NCBI RefSeq assembly: GCF_036346855.1
Contig: NZ_CP107841.1
Location: forward strand, 5,646,001 to 5,710,000
Length of the DNA stretch: 64,000 bases
From: Streptomyces europaeiscabiei
Lineage (GTDB): Bacteria > Actinomycetota > Actinomycetes > Streptomycetales > Streptomycetaceae
Direction of reading: 5' to 3'
Shown in pieces: positions 38,619 through 47,358 of this stretch. How positions within the stretch are numbered: the first letter of the stretch is position 1; every line of letters starts with the position of its first letter. The notes beneath the pieces were generated by a model. That model had not been told where the DNA came from, searched no databases, and saw nothing but the letters and a program-made list of their open reading frames with translations. A program made the translations under genes and the position numbers.

Positions 38619-38955
38619 GGTGGCGGCGTCCTGTCGCCCAACCCGCCCCCGCCGCCCCAACCCGCCCCCTGGACCCCCGCTCCTCGAACGCCGGAGGGCT
38701 GGATCTTTCAGCCCGTCGGTCCCGCGTTCGAGGACAAGGCCCCTTCGGAGCCGGAAGCGGGGGTCTGGGGGCGGCAGCCCCCAGGGACGGGACGGGTAGG
38801 GGCGGCGAGGGCGAGGAAACCCTGTGCCAGGCATCCGTGCCCGCCCGCCCCGCGTGCATCCGGCCACTTGACCCCGGCGCCCCCCCCGCAACCCCGCTCC
38901 TCGACCTCGCTCCTCAACCCCGGAGGGGCTGAACCATGCGACAAGGAGGACGTAC
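38619..38955. repeat. Intergenic region with a streptomycete hairpin repeat
   Basis: TCCTCGAACGC (38681-38691) and GCGTTCGAGGA (38724-38734) are exact complements, with inner GGGCT/AGCCC pairing. This is the form of the common extragenic hairpin of Streptomyces genomes. A partial relative (CCTCAACCCCGGAGGGGCTGA) lies at 38912-38934. It may terminate or attenuate the ligase transcript. No gene is present. Confidence 0.6.
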
Positions 38956-39981
38956 ATGTCCCCGCCCCCCACCGATCACGACACGGATCTGCTCATCGTG
39001 GGAGCCGGCCCCACCGGCCTGTTCGCCGCCTACTACGCCGGCTTCCGCGGTCTGTCCGTCACCGTCGTGGACTCGCTGCCCGAGCCCGGCGGCCAGATCA
39101 ACGCCATGTACCCGGAGAAGCAGATCTTCGACATTGCCGGATTCCCCGCGGTACGGGGACGGGAACTCGTCGACAGGCTCCTGGAGCAGGCGGCGCCCTA
39201 CGACCCGCACCACCTGCTCGGCCACCGGGCCGACACGCTGGACCGGACCGCGGAGGGCACCTTCGTCGTGACCACGCACCAGGGTGCGCGGGTGCGGGCC
39301 GGGGCCGTGCTTGTCACCGGCGGCATCGGCACCTTCACTCCCCGCCCGCTGCCGGCCGCCGCCGCGTACGAAGGGGCCGGGCTGGCCTACTTCGTGCGCC
39401 GGCCGGACGACTACGCGGGCCGTGACGTCGTGATCGTCGGCGGCGGCGACAGCGCCTTCGACTGGGCCCTCACCCTGCACCCGATCGCCGCCTCCGTGAC
39501 CCTCGTCCACCGCCGCGACGCCTTCCGCGCGCACCCGGCCACCGTGGCCGCCGTACGAGCAGCGGGCGTGGAGATCATCACCGAAGCCGAACTGTCCCGC
39601 GTGATCGGCGACGGCCGGAGCATCGAGGCGGTCGAGATCACCCGACGGGTTCCCGGCGACGGGATGACCCACCATCTGCCCTGCCAGGGGATCATCGCCG
39701 CCCTCGGCTTCACCGCCAACCTCGGCCCGCTCCTCACCTGGGGCATCGACATCGAGAACAGGCGGCACATCCCGGTCGACTCCGCGATGCGTACCTCCGT
39801 GCCGGGGATCTACGCGGCGGGCGACATCAACGACTACCCCGGCAAGGTGCGGCTGATCGCGGTCGGCTTCGGCGAGGCCGCCACCGCCGTCAACAACGCC
39901 GCGCACCACATCGACCCCGAACAGCCGGTGTTCCCCGGCCACTCCACCGACGTCCCGACGACGGCCCCGGCCGTCGCGTAA
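38956..39981 (+). CDS. FAD/NAD(P)-dependent ferredoxin reductase (thioredoxin-reductase-like type)
   Basis: AAGGAGG precedes the ATG. The 341-residue flavoprotein has FAD motif LIVGAGPTGLFAAYYAG, GGQINAMYPEKQIFDI (a signature of YumC-type ferredoxin-NADP reductases), NAD(P) motif VIVGGGDSAFDWAL near residue 160 and AAGDINDYPGKVRLI near 289. No redox CxxC is present, which separates it from thioredoxin reductase. With the next gene it would pass electrons from NADPH to BoxB, replacing the single-chain BoxA reductase of proteobacteria. Confidence 0.88.
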   Translation: MSPPPTDHDTDLLIVGAGPTGLFAAYYAGFRGLSVTVVDSLPEPGGQINAMYPEKQIFDIAGFPAVRGRELVDRLLEQAAPYDPHHLLGHRADTLDRTAEGTFVVTTHQGARVRAGAVLVTGGIGTFTPRPLPAAAAYEGAGLAYFVRRPDDYAGRDVVIVGGGDSAFDWALTLHPIAASVTLVHRRDAFRAHPATVAAVRAAGVEIITEAELSRVIGDGRSIEAVEITRRVPGDGMTHHLPCQGIIAALGFTANLGPLLTWGIDIENRRHIPVDSAMRTSVPGIYAAGDINDYPGKVRLIAVGFGEAATAVNNAAHHIDPEQPVFPGHSTDVPTTAPAVA

Positions 39982-40003
39982 CACCGAAGAGGACCGAACG
40001 CCC

Positions 40004-40345
40004 ATGCCCTACGTCATCGCCGAGGCGTGCATCGACATCACGGACCGCTCCTGCATGGAGGAGTGTCCTGTCGACTGCATCTACGAAGGCGACCGCAAGC
40101 TCTACATCAATCCCATGGAGTGCATCGACTGCGGCAACTGCGAGCCCGTCTGCCCCGTGCAGGCGATCTCCCAGGACCGCCGGGTGCCCACGGAGCTGAA
40201 GGACTTCGTCGCCGACAACAAGCGGTTCTTCACCGAGCCCCTGCCGGGCCGGGACGCGCCGATCGGTGCACCGGGTGGCGCCGCGGGCCACGGCCCGGCC
40301 GGCACGGACACCGAACTCGTCGCCGGGTACGACCCGCGCGGCTGA
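40004..40345 (+). CDS. fdxA: Seven-iron (3Fe-4S/4Fe-4S) ferredoxin
   Basis: The 113-residue protein has cysteines at positions 9, 17, 21, 25, 40, 43, 46 and 50, the spacing of FdxA-type ferredoxins with one 3Fe-4S and one 4Fe-4S cluster. A glycine/alanine-rich tail follows. Its gene lies 22 bases after the reductase. It is the probable electron carrier to the BoxB oxygenase. Confidence 0.93.
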   Translation: MPYVIAEACIDITDRSCMEECPVDCIYEGDRKLYINPMECIDCGNCEPVCPVQAISQDRRVPTELKDFVADNKRFFTEPLPGRDAPIGAPGGAAGHGPAGTDTELVAGYDPRG

Positions 40346-40367
40346 GCACGCGAGCGAAGGAGGCGCC

Positions 40368-41225
40368 GTGATCGACGGCGAGACCGTGGTCGACGCGCAC
40401 GTCCACGCCCCAAGACTCTCCACCATCAAACCGGCCTGGTTCGAGTGGGCGGACACCTTCTGCGGCGACCACCCGTGGCGCGACGCCTACGACGAGCGGG
40501 GCGACCCCGTGCCCGAGCGGCTGGACGCCTTGCTGGAGACGCAGGGCGTGGACCGGGCGCTGCTGTTCTGCGAATACAGCCCACGCGCCACCGGCATCCA
40601 GCCGATCGAGGACCTGCTGTCCATCGTCGCGTACAACCCGGTCCGCTTCCGGCTGGTGGCGAACGTCAACCCCCACCTGCACCACCCGGTGGTGGCGGAG
40701 GCCGAACGCCAGCTGGACCTGGGCGCGGTCGCCGTCAAACTGCACCCGGTGCACGGCGGATTCGACCCGGCCGACAAGGAGCTGTACCCGCTGTACGCGC
40801 TCTGCGGCGAGCGGGGCGTCCCGGTCGTCGTGCACTCCGGCACCTCCAGCTTCCCGGGCGCCCGCGCCCGGTTCGGCGATCCACAGCTCCTTCTCGACGC
40901 CGTGGAGGACTTCCCCGACGTACAGTTCGTCTTCGCCCACGGCGGGCGGGGCTGGTGGTACGACACCGCGGCGTTCCTGGCGCTCGCCAGGCCCAACGTC
41001 TGGCTGGACCTCGCCGGACTGCCGCCGCGCAAACTGCCCGAGTACTACGCCCGGTTCGACCTGCCGAGGCTGGCCACCCGGTGGATCTTCGGCACCGACT
41101 GGCCGGGCGTGCCCGGTACCTCCCGCAACGTCGACGCGCTGCGCGCGCTGGGCCTCCCGGCAGATACCGTGCGGGCCGTGCTGTCCGGCAACGCGGCCAA
41201 GGTCTTCCCCGACCTCGGGGTCTGA
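40368..41225 (+). CDS. Amidohydrolase-2 family metal-dependent hydrolase
   Basis: GTG at 40368 follows GAAGGAGGC; upstream in-frame starts overlap the ferredoxin gene. The 285-residue TIM-barrel protein has HxH at residues 11 and 13 (DAHVHAP), Lys in VAVKLHPVHGG, His in VVVHSGTS, FAHGGRGWW and Asp in FGTDWPGVP. The family contains lactonases and decarboxylases of aromatic pathways. No step of the standard box route needs it, so it may open a lactone side product or process a substituted benzoate. It is in the operon between ferredoxin and dehydrogenase. Confidence 0.8.
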   Translation: MIDGETVVDAHVHAPRLSTIKPAWFEWADTFCGDHPWRDAYDERGDPVPERLDALLETQGVDRALLFCEYSPRATGIQPIEDLLSIVAYNPVRFRLVANVNPHLHHPVVAEAERQLDLGAVAVKLHPVHGGFDPADKELYPLYALCGERGVPVVVHSGTSSFPGARARFGDPQLLLDAVEDFPDVQFVFAHGGRGWWYDTAAFLALARPNVWLDLAGLPPRKLPEYYARFDLPRLATRWIFGTDWPGVPGTSRNVDALRALGLPADTVRAVLSGNAAKVFPDLGV

Positions 41226-41253
41226 CTCAGCGAAAGCAAAACTCCGTGAGGAA

Positions 41254-42108
41254 ATGATGATGTGTCAGAGAGTCGGGGTCATCGGGGCCGGGACCATGGG
41301 AGTGGGCATCGCCTATGTCTTCGCCGCGGCGGGTTGCGAGGTCACGCTGGCGGAGCCCGATCCGGCCAGGGCGGACCGGGCGTTGGAGACCGTCCGGGCC
41401 CGGGCCGCCCTGGCGCGGGAGCGCGGCAAGCTCGATGCCGCAGAGGCCGACGGGCTGCCGGGCCGCATCCATACCGTCCGGCAGATCGGCCAACTGCCCG
41501 AGGAGACCGACCTGTTGGTCGAAGCGGTTCCCGAACGCCCGGAACTCAAGCGCCGGGTCCTCGCCGAAGCCGAGGAACGAAGGCCGGTGCTGCTGGCCAG
41601 CAACACCAGCGGGCTGAGCATCGACGACCTGGCCGAGCCGCTGCGCCGCCCCGGCGACTTCCTCGGCCTGCACTTCTTCAATCCGGTGTGGTCGATGCCG
41701 TTGGTCGAGATCGTCCGCGGCAGACGCACCACGGAGCCGGCGCTGAACCGGGCACACGAGGCCGCGGTGCTGATCGGCAAGGAGACCATCGTCGTCCGCG
41801 ACGCGCCGGGTTTCGCCACCAGCCGCCTGGGAGTGGCGATCGGACTGGAGGCCATGCGGATGCTCCAGGACGGCGTCGCCTCGCCCGAGGACATCGACCG
41901 TGCGATGGAGCTGGGCTACCGCCACCCGATGGGGCCGCTGCGGCTGACCGACCTCGTCGGCCTCGACGTACGCCTCGACATCGCCCGGCACCTCGCCGAG
42001 GCGTACGGCCCGCGCTTCGAACCGCCGAGGATCCTTCTGGAGAAGGTCGCCGCGGGCGAGCTGGGCCGCAAGACCGGCAGAGGCTTCTACGACTGGGACG
42101 AGGCGTGA
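41254..42108 (+). CDS. 3-hydroxyacyl-CoA dehydrogenase
   Basis: The 284-residue protein has the NAD motif VGVIGAGTMGVGIAYVFA, SNTSGLSIDDLA, GLHFFNPVWSMPLVEIV (catalytic His) and the C-terminal domain PMGPLRLTDLVGLDV ... GRKTGRGFYDW. It is a single-function PaaH/FadB2-type enzyme that would oxidise 3-hydroxyadipyl-CoA to 3-oxoadipyl-CoA. The matching hydratase and thiolase are not in the window. It is the last gene of the rightward run and converges on paaX. Confidence 0.92.
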   Translation: MMMCQRVGVIGAGTMGVGIAYVFAAAGCEVTLAEPDPARADRALETVRARAALARERGKLDAAEADGLPGRIHTVRQIGQLPEETDLLVEAVPERPELKRRVLAEAEERRPVLLASNTSGLSIDDLAEPLRRPGDFLGLHFFNPVWSMPLVEIVRGRRTTEPALNRAHEAAVLIGKETIVVRDAPGFATSRLGVAIGLEAMRMLQDGVASPEDIDRAMELGYRHPMGPLRLTDLVGLDVRLDIARHLAEAYGPRFEPPRILLEKVAAGELGRKTGRGFYDWDEA

Positions 42109-42252
42109 ACGACCGAGGCTGAGGTGTGAACGACCAAAACCGGGGACGACTCCGGCGAACCCACCGCAGTGGTCATGTGTCCGAGTGGTGCGCCGCCGAT
42201 GCGGCACATCTCCGGCTTCCATGCTCTGCGGCGCGTGCGTCGTGCGTAGGTG

Positions 42253-43161
42253 TCAGACGTGGCCGTGGTCCTCGGTCAACTCCCTCCACCGCTCCAGCGC
42301 CGCCGGGCCCCATTCGGCGTGCCTGCCGTGAAAGAGTTCGGCCGCCTTGGCGCCGCTCCAGCCCGCGGGCAGCAACTTCGACGGCAGGCGCGGGTCGAGG
42401 AACGGAAAGCGGCGCCACTCGTGCACCAGCATGGTCTGGGCGTGCAGGGCGGAGTCGCCGTCGGCGGGGTGCAGCCCGGTGAACTCGTCGATGAAGGCTT
42501 CGTAGCGGTCCTCGACCTCGCTGAGGTCCCAGGCGCGGGCCACCATGGCCGCCTCACTGCCCACGGCGCCGTACGCGGCGGTGAAGGACATCGCGTCGTC
42601 GGCGAGCCCGAGTTCCTTCAGGACGCCGAGGGCCTCCGTCTCGCGGTCGGCGCGGGGCGTGATCCACACGCCGGGTTCCGGGGAGCCGAAGCCGGCCCAG
42701 GTGAGCCGGGTGCGCACCCGGTGCCGCAGGTCCCGCTTCGCCTCCGGCACGGACACCAGGACCATCAGCCAGGTGCCGTCCCAGGTGCGCTCGCCGCTGC
42801 CGAAGTCGTAGATGCGCTGTGCGCCCTCGGTCAGCATCCGCCGGCCCGGCGGGGTGAGGACCCAGCGCACCCGGCGGCCCACCCGCTCCGAGGCCAGCCA
42901 GCCCTCCGCCGCGGTCCGGGCGAGCGCCTGGCGGGCCGACTTCTCCTCGACTCCGAACGTCGCCAGCGCCTCCACCAGCGCCGACGTCCACACCGGGCGG
43001 CCATGGGGGAGCACGTACTCGCCCAGCATGGTCATCAGCAGCGAGCGCGCGCTGACGTCGCCGAGCTCGCGGCGCCGGCTGACCACCGGCCGTGCGCCTG
43101 CTGCCGTGCCTTTGCTGACACGTGCCTTCCGTGCCGGTCCGCGCGCCGCGCCCTCCGCCAT
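42253..43161 (-). CDS. paaX: PaaX-family transcriptional repressor
   Basis: The 302-residue protein has the three PaaX parts: N-terminal winged helix (SLLMTMLGEYVLPHGRPVWTSALVEALATFGVEEKSARQALARTA), central domain (TWDGTWLMVLVSVPEAKRDLRHRVRTRLTWAGFG) and C-terminal region (LHAQTMLVHEWRRFPFLDPRLPSKLLPAGW). PaaX represses phenylacetate genes and is relieved by an aryl-CoA. Here, divergent from the PaaY-like gene, it probably senses benzoyl-CoA and controls the box cluster. Confidence 0.9.
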   Translation of the reverse strand: MAEGAARGPARKARVSKGTAAGARPVVSRRRELGDVSARSLLMTMLGEYVLPHGRPVWTSALVEALATFGVEEKSARQALARTAAEGWLASERVGRRVRWVLTPPGRRMLTEGAQRIYDFGSGERTWDGTWLMVLVSVPEAKRDLRHRVRTRLTWAGFGSPEPGVWITPRADRETEALGVLKELGLADDAMSFTAAYGAVGSEAAMVARAWDLSEVEDRYEAFIDEFTGLHPADGDSALHAQTMLVHEWRRFPFLDPRLPSKLLPAGWSGAKAAELFHGRHAEWGPAALERWRELTEDHGHV

Positions 43162-43362
43162 GGTTCTTCACTTCCCTCGCTGCCGGACATTCCGATGCGT
43201 CACGCCGTCGTGAGACACCGGCGTCACAGCGTATCCGCGCGTTCCGGTAGCGGAATGCGGAGCCCGCCCTTTCCTGAGACAATATCTTGCCGCTGCGAGA
43301 ATTATCAGTAGAGTGTTGGTCGGGTCGGCGAGCCGCCGACCAGGACGAGCGAGGTGGCAAAC
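43162..43362. promoter_or_regulatory. Divergent promoter region between paaX and the PaaY-like gene
   Basis: An AT-richer core at 43276-43320 contains CAATATCTTG and TTATCAGTAGAG, the latter resembling TTATCTTGTAGAA in the boxC promoter. GAGGTGG at 43351-43357 is the ribosome binding site that sets the PaaY-like start at 43363. PaaX binding here is inferred. Confidence 0.45.
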
Positions 43363-43887
43363 ATGCCGGTCTACGCCCTCGGGCCCTGCGAGCCGGACAT
43401 TCACCCCCGTGCCTTCGTCCACCCCGACGCCGTCGTGATCGGGAGTGTGCGGATCGGCGCGGAAGCCAGTGTCTGGCCCGGTGCCGTACTGCGCGGAGAC
43501 CTCGGCGGACGCATCGAGGTGGGCGCCCGCACCAGCATCCAGGACGGCACCGTGGTGCACACCACCGAGCAGTGGCCGACCGTGATCGGCCCCGAGTGCG
43601 TGGTCGGCCACAACGCCCACCTGGAGGGCTGCACCGTGGAGCGTCACTGCCTCATCGGCTCCGGTTCCGTCGTCCTCAACCGGGCCACCGTGCGCGAGGG
43701 CGCCCTGGTCGGCGCCTGCGCACTCGTCCCCGAGGACTTCGAGATCCCGCCCAGGACCATGGCCCTCGGCGTCCCGGTACGGCTGCGCGAGACAGAGGTC
43801 GACCCCTCCTGGGTGGAGTACGCCGTACGCACCTACGCCGATGCGGCCGCGCACTATCAGCGCAACCTCCGGCGCATCGACCGCTGA
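43363..43887 (+). CDS. paaY: PaaY-like gamma-carbonic anhydrase/thioesterase-type hexapeptide protein
   Basis: ATG at 43363 is preferred to GTG at 43354, because that GTG is part of the ribosome binding site. The 174-residue protein is a left-handed beta helix of hexapeptide repeats with metal-binding histidines (VVHTTEQW; VVGHNAHLEGC). PaaY proteins act as thioesterases that rescue CoA from dead-end products in phenylacetate degradation. The same housekeeping role for box intermediates is likely. Confidence 0.85.
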   Translation: MPVYALGPCEPDIHPRAFVHPDAVVIGSVRIGAEASVWPGAVLRGDLGGRIEVGARTSIQDGTVVHTTEQWPTVIGPECVVGHNAHLEGCTVERHCLIGSGSVVLNRATVREGALVGACALVPEDFEIPPRTMALGVPVRLRETEVDPSWVEYAVRTYADAAAHYQRNLRRIDR

Positions 43888-43925
43888 CCGCTGGCCGCTC
43901 AGCGCAAGGAAAGGTGGGCCCTCCC

Positions 43926-45509
43926 GTGGCCGCGAAACTGCACAGCTACCTCGCCGGCGCCTGGTACGAGGCACCCGACGAGGGCCGACCCCTGCTGGAC
44001 GCGGCGACCGGCGTCGAGGTGGCCCGGCTCTCGCGGCGCCCCGTCGACGCCGCCGCCGCGCTGCGTCACGCGCGGGAGGTGGGCGGCCCCGCCCTGCGGG
44101 AGCTGACCTTCCACCAGCGCGCCGGTCTGCTCAAGTCGCTGGGCAAGTACCTGACCGCGCACACGGACGAGTTCCACACGCTGTCGACCCGCACCGGAGC
44201 GACCCGCCGCGACTCCGCCCTCGACGTCGACGGCGGCATCGCGGTGCTGTTCGTCTACGGCGGCAAGGGCACCAAAGAACTGCCCGACGGTCATGTCCTG
44301 CCCGACGGCGACATGGAACCGCTCGGCAGGCAGGGCACCTTCGGGGTACGCCACCTCCACGTACCGAGGCTGGGCGCGGCCGTCCAGATCAACGCGTTCA
44401 ACTTCCCCGTGTGGGGCATGCTGGAGAAGCTCGCGCCGGCCCTGCTGGCGGGACTGCCGTCCGTCGTGAAACCCGCGGGACAGACGGCCTACCTGACGGA
44501 ACTGGTGTTCCGCCGCATCATCGAGTCGGGCATCCTTCCCGAAGGCGCCGTACAGCTGGTCTGCGCCCCGCCCGACGGCATCCTCGACGCACTCACCGGA
44601 CAGGACCTGCTCAGCGTCACCGGCTCCGCAGCCACCGCCCGGACCCTGCGCAGCCACCCCGTCGTCGTCGGCAGCGCCGTCCGCTTCAACGCCGAAGCCG
44701 ATTCCCTGAACTGCGCTGTCCTGGGACCCGACGCCACCCCCGGCACCCCCGAGTTCGACCTGTTCACGAAGACCCTGGTCACCGAGATGACCGTCAAGGC
44801 AGGGCAGAAGTGCACCGCGATCCGCCGCGCCCTGGTGCCGACCGGACTCGTCGACGCCGTACAGGAAGCAGTTTCTGCCGAGCTGGACGGCATCTGTGTC
44901 GGCAACCCCGCCGATCCTACGGTCGCCATGGGTCCACTGGCCGGGCTCGGGCAGCGGGAGGAGGTACTGCGCGCACTCAAGGCACTCACGGTGGCGGCCC
45001 GCGTCGTCCACGGAGACACCGACCGGTTCGACGTCCTGGACTGCGACCGCACACGCGGCGCCTTTCTCCCCCCACTGCTGCTGCGCTGCGACGACCCCGG
45101 CCGCGCCGAACCACACGAGGTCGAGGCGTTCGGCCCCGTGACCACTCTGCTGCCGTACGACGGAACCGCCGCCCACGCGGTCGCGCTGGCCGTACGCGGA
45201 GAGGGCAGCCTCGTCGCCTCGATCGTCACGCACGACCCCGACTTCGCGCGTGAGACCGTACTCGGGGCGGCCCCCTGGCACGGCCGTCTGCACCTCCTCG
45301 ACCGCACCGACGCCGCGGAGTCCACCGGCCACGGCTCACCACTGCCGCACACCGTGCACGGCGGCCCCGGCCGGGCGGGCGGCGGTGAGGAGCTCGGCGG
45401 CATCCGTGGCGTGCTGCACCACATGCAGCGCACCGCTGTCCAGGGCCCACCCGACACCCTCGCGATGCTCACCGAGCACCGTCCCGAAACCCCTGCTCAA
45501 GCGGAGTGA
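43926..45509 (+). CDS. boxD: 3,4-dehydroadipyl-CoA semialdehyde dehydrogenase
   Basis: GTG at 43926 (VAAKLHSYLAGAWYEAP) follows AAGGAAAGG; longer in-frame starts overlap paaY. The 527-residue aldehyde dehydrogenase has INAFNFPVWGMLEKLAPAL, general base Glu in NAEADSLNC near residue 258 and catalytic Cys in AGQKCTA near 297. It resembles BoxD and the aldehyde dehydrogenase half of PaaZ/PaaN. It would oxidise the BoxC product to 3,4-dehydroadipyl-CoA. A new gene starts 6 bases after its stop but is cut off. Confidence 0.85.
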   Translation: MAAKLHSYLAGAWYEAPDEGRPLLDAATGVEVARLSRRPVDAAAALRHAREVGGPALRELTFHQRAGLLKSLGKYLTAHTDEFHTLSTRTGATRRDSALDVDGGIAVLFVYGGKGTKELPDGHVLPDGDMEPLGRQGTFGVRHLHVPRLGAAVQINAFNFPVWGMLEKLAPALLAGLPSVVKPAGQTAYLTELVFRRIIESGILPEGAVQLVCAPPDGILDALTGQDLLSVTGSAATARTLRSHPVVVGSAVRFNAEADSLNCAVLGPDATPGTPEFDLFTKTLVTEMTVKAGQKCTAIRRALVPTGLVDAVQEAVSAELDGICVGNPADPTVAMGPLAGLGQREEVLRALKALTVAARVVHGDTDRFDVLDCDRTRGAFLPPLLLRCDDPGRAEPHEVEAFGPVTTLLPYDGTAAHAVALAVRGEGSLVASIVTHDPDFARETVLGAAPWHGRLHLLDRTDAAESTGHGSPLPHTVHGGPGRAGGGEELGGIRGVLHHMQRTAVQGPPDTLAMLTEHRPETPAQAE

Positions 45510-45514
45510 ACCCC

Positions 45515-45553
45515 ATGGCAGACATCGAGAACCGCCCCCTCGCGGCGAGTGAA
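45515..45553 (+). pseudogene. Truncated next gene of the box operon
   Basis: GGAG at 45503 and ATG at 45515 start MADIENRPLAAS, after which sequence continuous with an IS3 orfA region takes over. The lost gene followed boxD closely and may have been a further degradation enzyme, such as a hydratase, thiolase or thioesterase. Confidence 0.4.
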
Positions 45554-45885
45554 ACCACCGGCTGGGTTTCCCCTCGTAGCGTGGAGTCCGTGACAGCAGG
45601 GGATGTTGGTTGTCAGGGCGGAGAAGCGTCGCAAGTTCACGACAGAGTTTCGTGAGGGGGCGGTACGGATCGTGACGGAGACCGGGAAGCCGGTCCCCGA
45701 GGTCGCGGAGGACCTGGGGATCAACGAGACGACGCCGGCGAGCTGGGTCTCGCGGGCGAAGCGGGCCGGGAAGGCGACCGCCGAGGACAGGGACGCGTTG
45801 ATCGCGCGGCTGACGGCGGAGAACGCGGCGTTGAAGAAGGAGAACAAGGAGCTGGGGATGGAGTACGAACTCCGCACCCCGCAAC
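45554..45885 (+). mobile_element. IS3-family remnant with truncated orfA
   Basis: From ATG 45603 the frame reads EKRRKFTTEFREGAVRIVTETG ... EVAEDLGINETTPASWVSRAK and a leucine-zipper-like LIARLTAENAALKKENKELG, the orfA helix-turn-helix protein of IS3 elements. Similarity stops near 45870, and orfB with the catalytic core is absent. The right end is lost to the tRNA-side junction, so the element cannot move by itself. Confidence 0.75.
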
Positions 45886-46116
45886 CGGCCCTTTGCGTAA
45901 GCGACTTGGTCGCCATTTGCTCAACCCTTGGCGCGTGTCACATGAAATGCGTCTCACCATTGGAGACGAACGAGGGTCGGGTGGCGCAAAGTGATACCCG
46001 GAGGCCCTCGAGATGGCCGCTCGACCCCGACTTATAGGGCACGCGAAGGGCACGGAGCCCTCGAATTGGTCTAGACAGCAAACAAACCCCAGGCCGCTGG
46101 CCTGGGGTTTCATCAT
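45886..46116. other. tRNA-proximal junction with GGGCACG motifs and terminator hairpin
   Basis: GGGCACGCGAAGGGCACGG at 46037-46055 matches, in complement, the paired GTGCCC words beside sites A and B. AAACCCCAGGCC (46084) pairs with GGCCTGGGGTTT (to 46111) and is the terminator of the minus-strand tRNA. The 46112-46116 linker is identical in copies A and B. No gene is supported here. Confidence 0.6.
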
Positions 46117-46189
46117 GGAGCGGGTGACGAGAATCGAACTCGCGCTCTCAGCTTGGGAAGCTGATGTTCTACCATTAAACTACACCCGC
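46117..46189 (-). tRNA. tRNA-Gly(CCC)
   Basis: Reading the minus strand, GCGGGTG and CACCCGC form the acceptor stem; a D arm, anticodon stem TCAGC/GCTGA with loop TTCCCAA (anticodon CCC), T arm with TTCGATT and encoded CCA are all present in 73 bases. It is the only full copy in the window. Its 3' part is repeated at sites A, B and C, so it has served as an integration target. Confidence 0.97.
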
Positions 46190-46482
46190 GTAAGACGCCG
46201 GTCGGTGCCGGTGTCGGAACGCGTCGTCACTTTACCTCATGTCGGGCCCCGCGCGCTGAAAGCGTGGGGCCCGGACGTGTTTCCGGGGCGGGGACGGGGC
46301 TGCGGGGCGCGGGAGTTGGGGCGTACGGTGGACGCGCGGAAGAGGGTCTGGGTGGGCCTCCGACGGGATCGGAGTGCCGCCTGGAGAGCCGTCCCAATCA
46401 TCCCGTAATGTGGCGCTTCGTCGTCAGGTCGACGTAGGTCGACAGCCAGACGCGGCTCTTGGGGAAGGGACTCTTGGACTTG

Positions 46483-46641
46483 ATGGAGCGCACCGTCGTC
46501 CGTTGTGCCGATGGGCACGTGTTCAGCACCGCTTCGTTCCCGATGCAGCAGGCCGAACGCCTCGGCCCCGGTCGGCTCATGCGCTGCCCGCGCTGTGCCC
46601 GGCTGCGCAGTGTCGTACCGGTGGTGCTGCAAAAGCGGTAG
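46483..46641 (+). CDS. Small conserved zinc-knuckle protein
   Basis: The 52-residue product begins MERTVVRCADGHVFS and has a possible metal site from C8, H11 and CPRC near 35-38. The sequence TASFPMQQAERLGPGRL is of the well-conserved type seen in small streptomycete proteins. The start could be slightly upstream (TTG at 46459 or 46474), since GGGAAGGGA at 46461 is the only ribosome-binding-like sequence. It lies before dcd. Function unknown. Confidence 0.65.
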   Translation: MERTVVRCADGHVFSTASFPMQQAERLGPGRLMRCPRCARLRSVVPVVLQKR

Positions 46642-46782
46642 AAGCTGCAGAAGCGGCAGAAGTCGAACAAGCCGGGATGACCGGAATAAGCGGAAGTAAG
46701 TGGGAGTAGTAGTAGCAACCGAGGCGCGCGGGTTCGTCCAGCTGGTTAGGGGTGGCCCGCGCGTCTTGCGTATCCTCGGGGC

Positions 46783-47358
46783 GTGCTTCTCTCAGACAAG
46801 GACATCCGGGCCGAGATCGACGCCGGTCGGGTGCGGATCGATCCGTACGACGAATCCATGGTGCAGCCGTCGAGTGTCGACGTGCGTCTCGACCGCTTCT
46901 TCCGGGTGTTCGAGAACCACCGGTACCCGCACATCGACCCGTCCGTCGAACAGGCCGATCTCACGCGGCTCGTGGAGCCCGAGGGGGATGAGCCGTTCAT
47001 CCTGCATCCGGGCGAGTTCGTGCTCGCGAGTACGTACGAGGTCATCAGCCTCCCCGACGATCTCGCCTCGCGGCTGGAGGGGAAGAGCTCTCTGGGGCGG
47101 CTCGGGCTCGTCACCCACTCCACCGCCGGGTTCATCGACCCCGGCTTCTCCGGGCATGTGACGCTCGAACTGTCGAATCTCGCGACGCTTCCCATCAAGC
47201 TCTGGCCGGGCATGAAGATCGGGCAGCTGTGCCTGTTCCGGCTCAGTTCGCCGGCCGAGTTCCCGTACGGCAGCGAGCGGTACGGGTCCCGCTACCAGGG
47301 GCAGCGCGGGCCGACCGCCTCCCGGTCCTTCCTCAACTTCCACCGGACCCAGGTGTGA
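46783..47358 (+). CDS. dcd: dCTP deaminase
   Basis: GTG at 46783 gives a 191-residue protein with [57 protein letters not shown] (active-site Glu region) and the C-terminal lid [14 protein letters not shown]. It deaminates dCTP to dUTP, and some actinobacterial members also hydrolyse to dUMP. Its stop overlaps the start of the phosphoribosyltransferase gene, so both belong to one nucleotide-metabolism operon. It has typical core-genome codon use. Confidence 0.96.
   Translation: MLLSDKDIRAEIDAGRVRIDPYDESMVQPSSVDVRLDRFFRVFENHRYPHIDPSVEQADLTRLVEPEGDEPFILHPGEFVLASTYEVISLPDDLASRLEGKSSLGRLGLVTHSTAGFIDPGFSGHVTLELSNLATLPIKLWPGMKIGQLCLFRLSSPAEFPYGSERYGSRYQGQRGPTASRSFLNFHRTQV

Noticed and set aside
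45554..45600. An IS3 left inverted repeat at the GAAACCACCGGCTGGGTTTC hairpin
   Set aside because: It is a small palindrome but does not start with the usual TG of IS3 ends and has no matching right end, so the boundary was left approximate.
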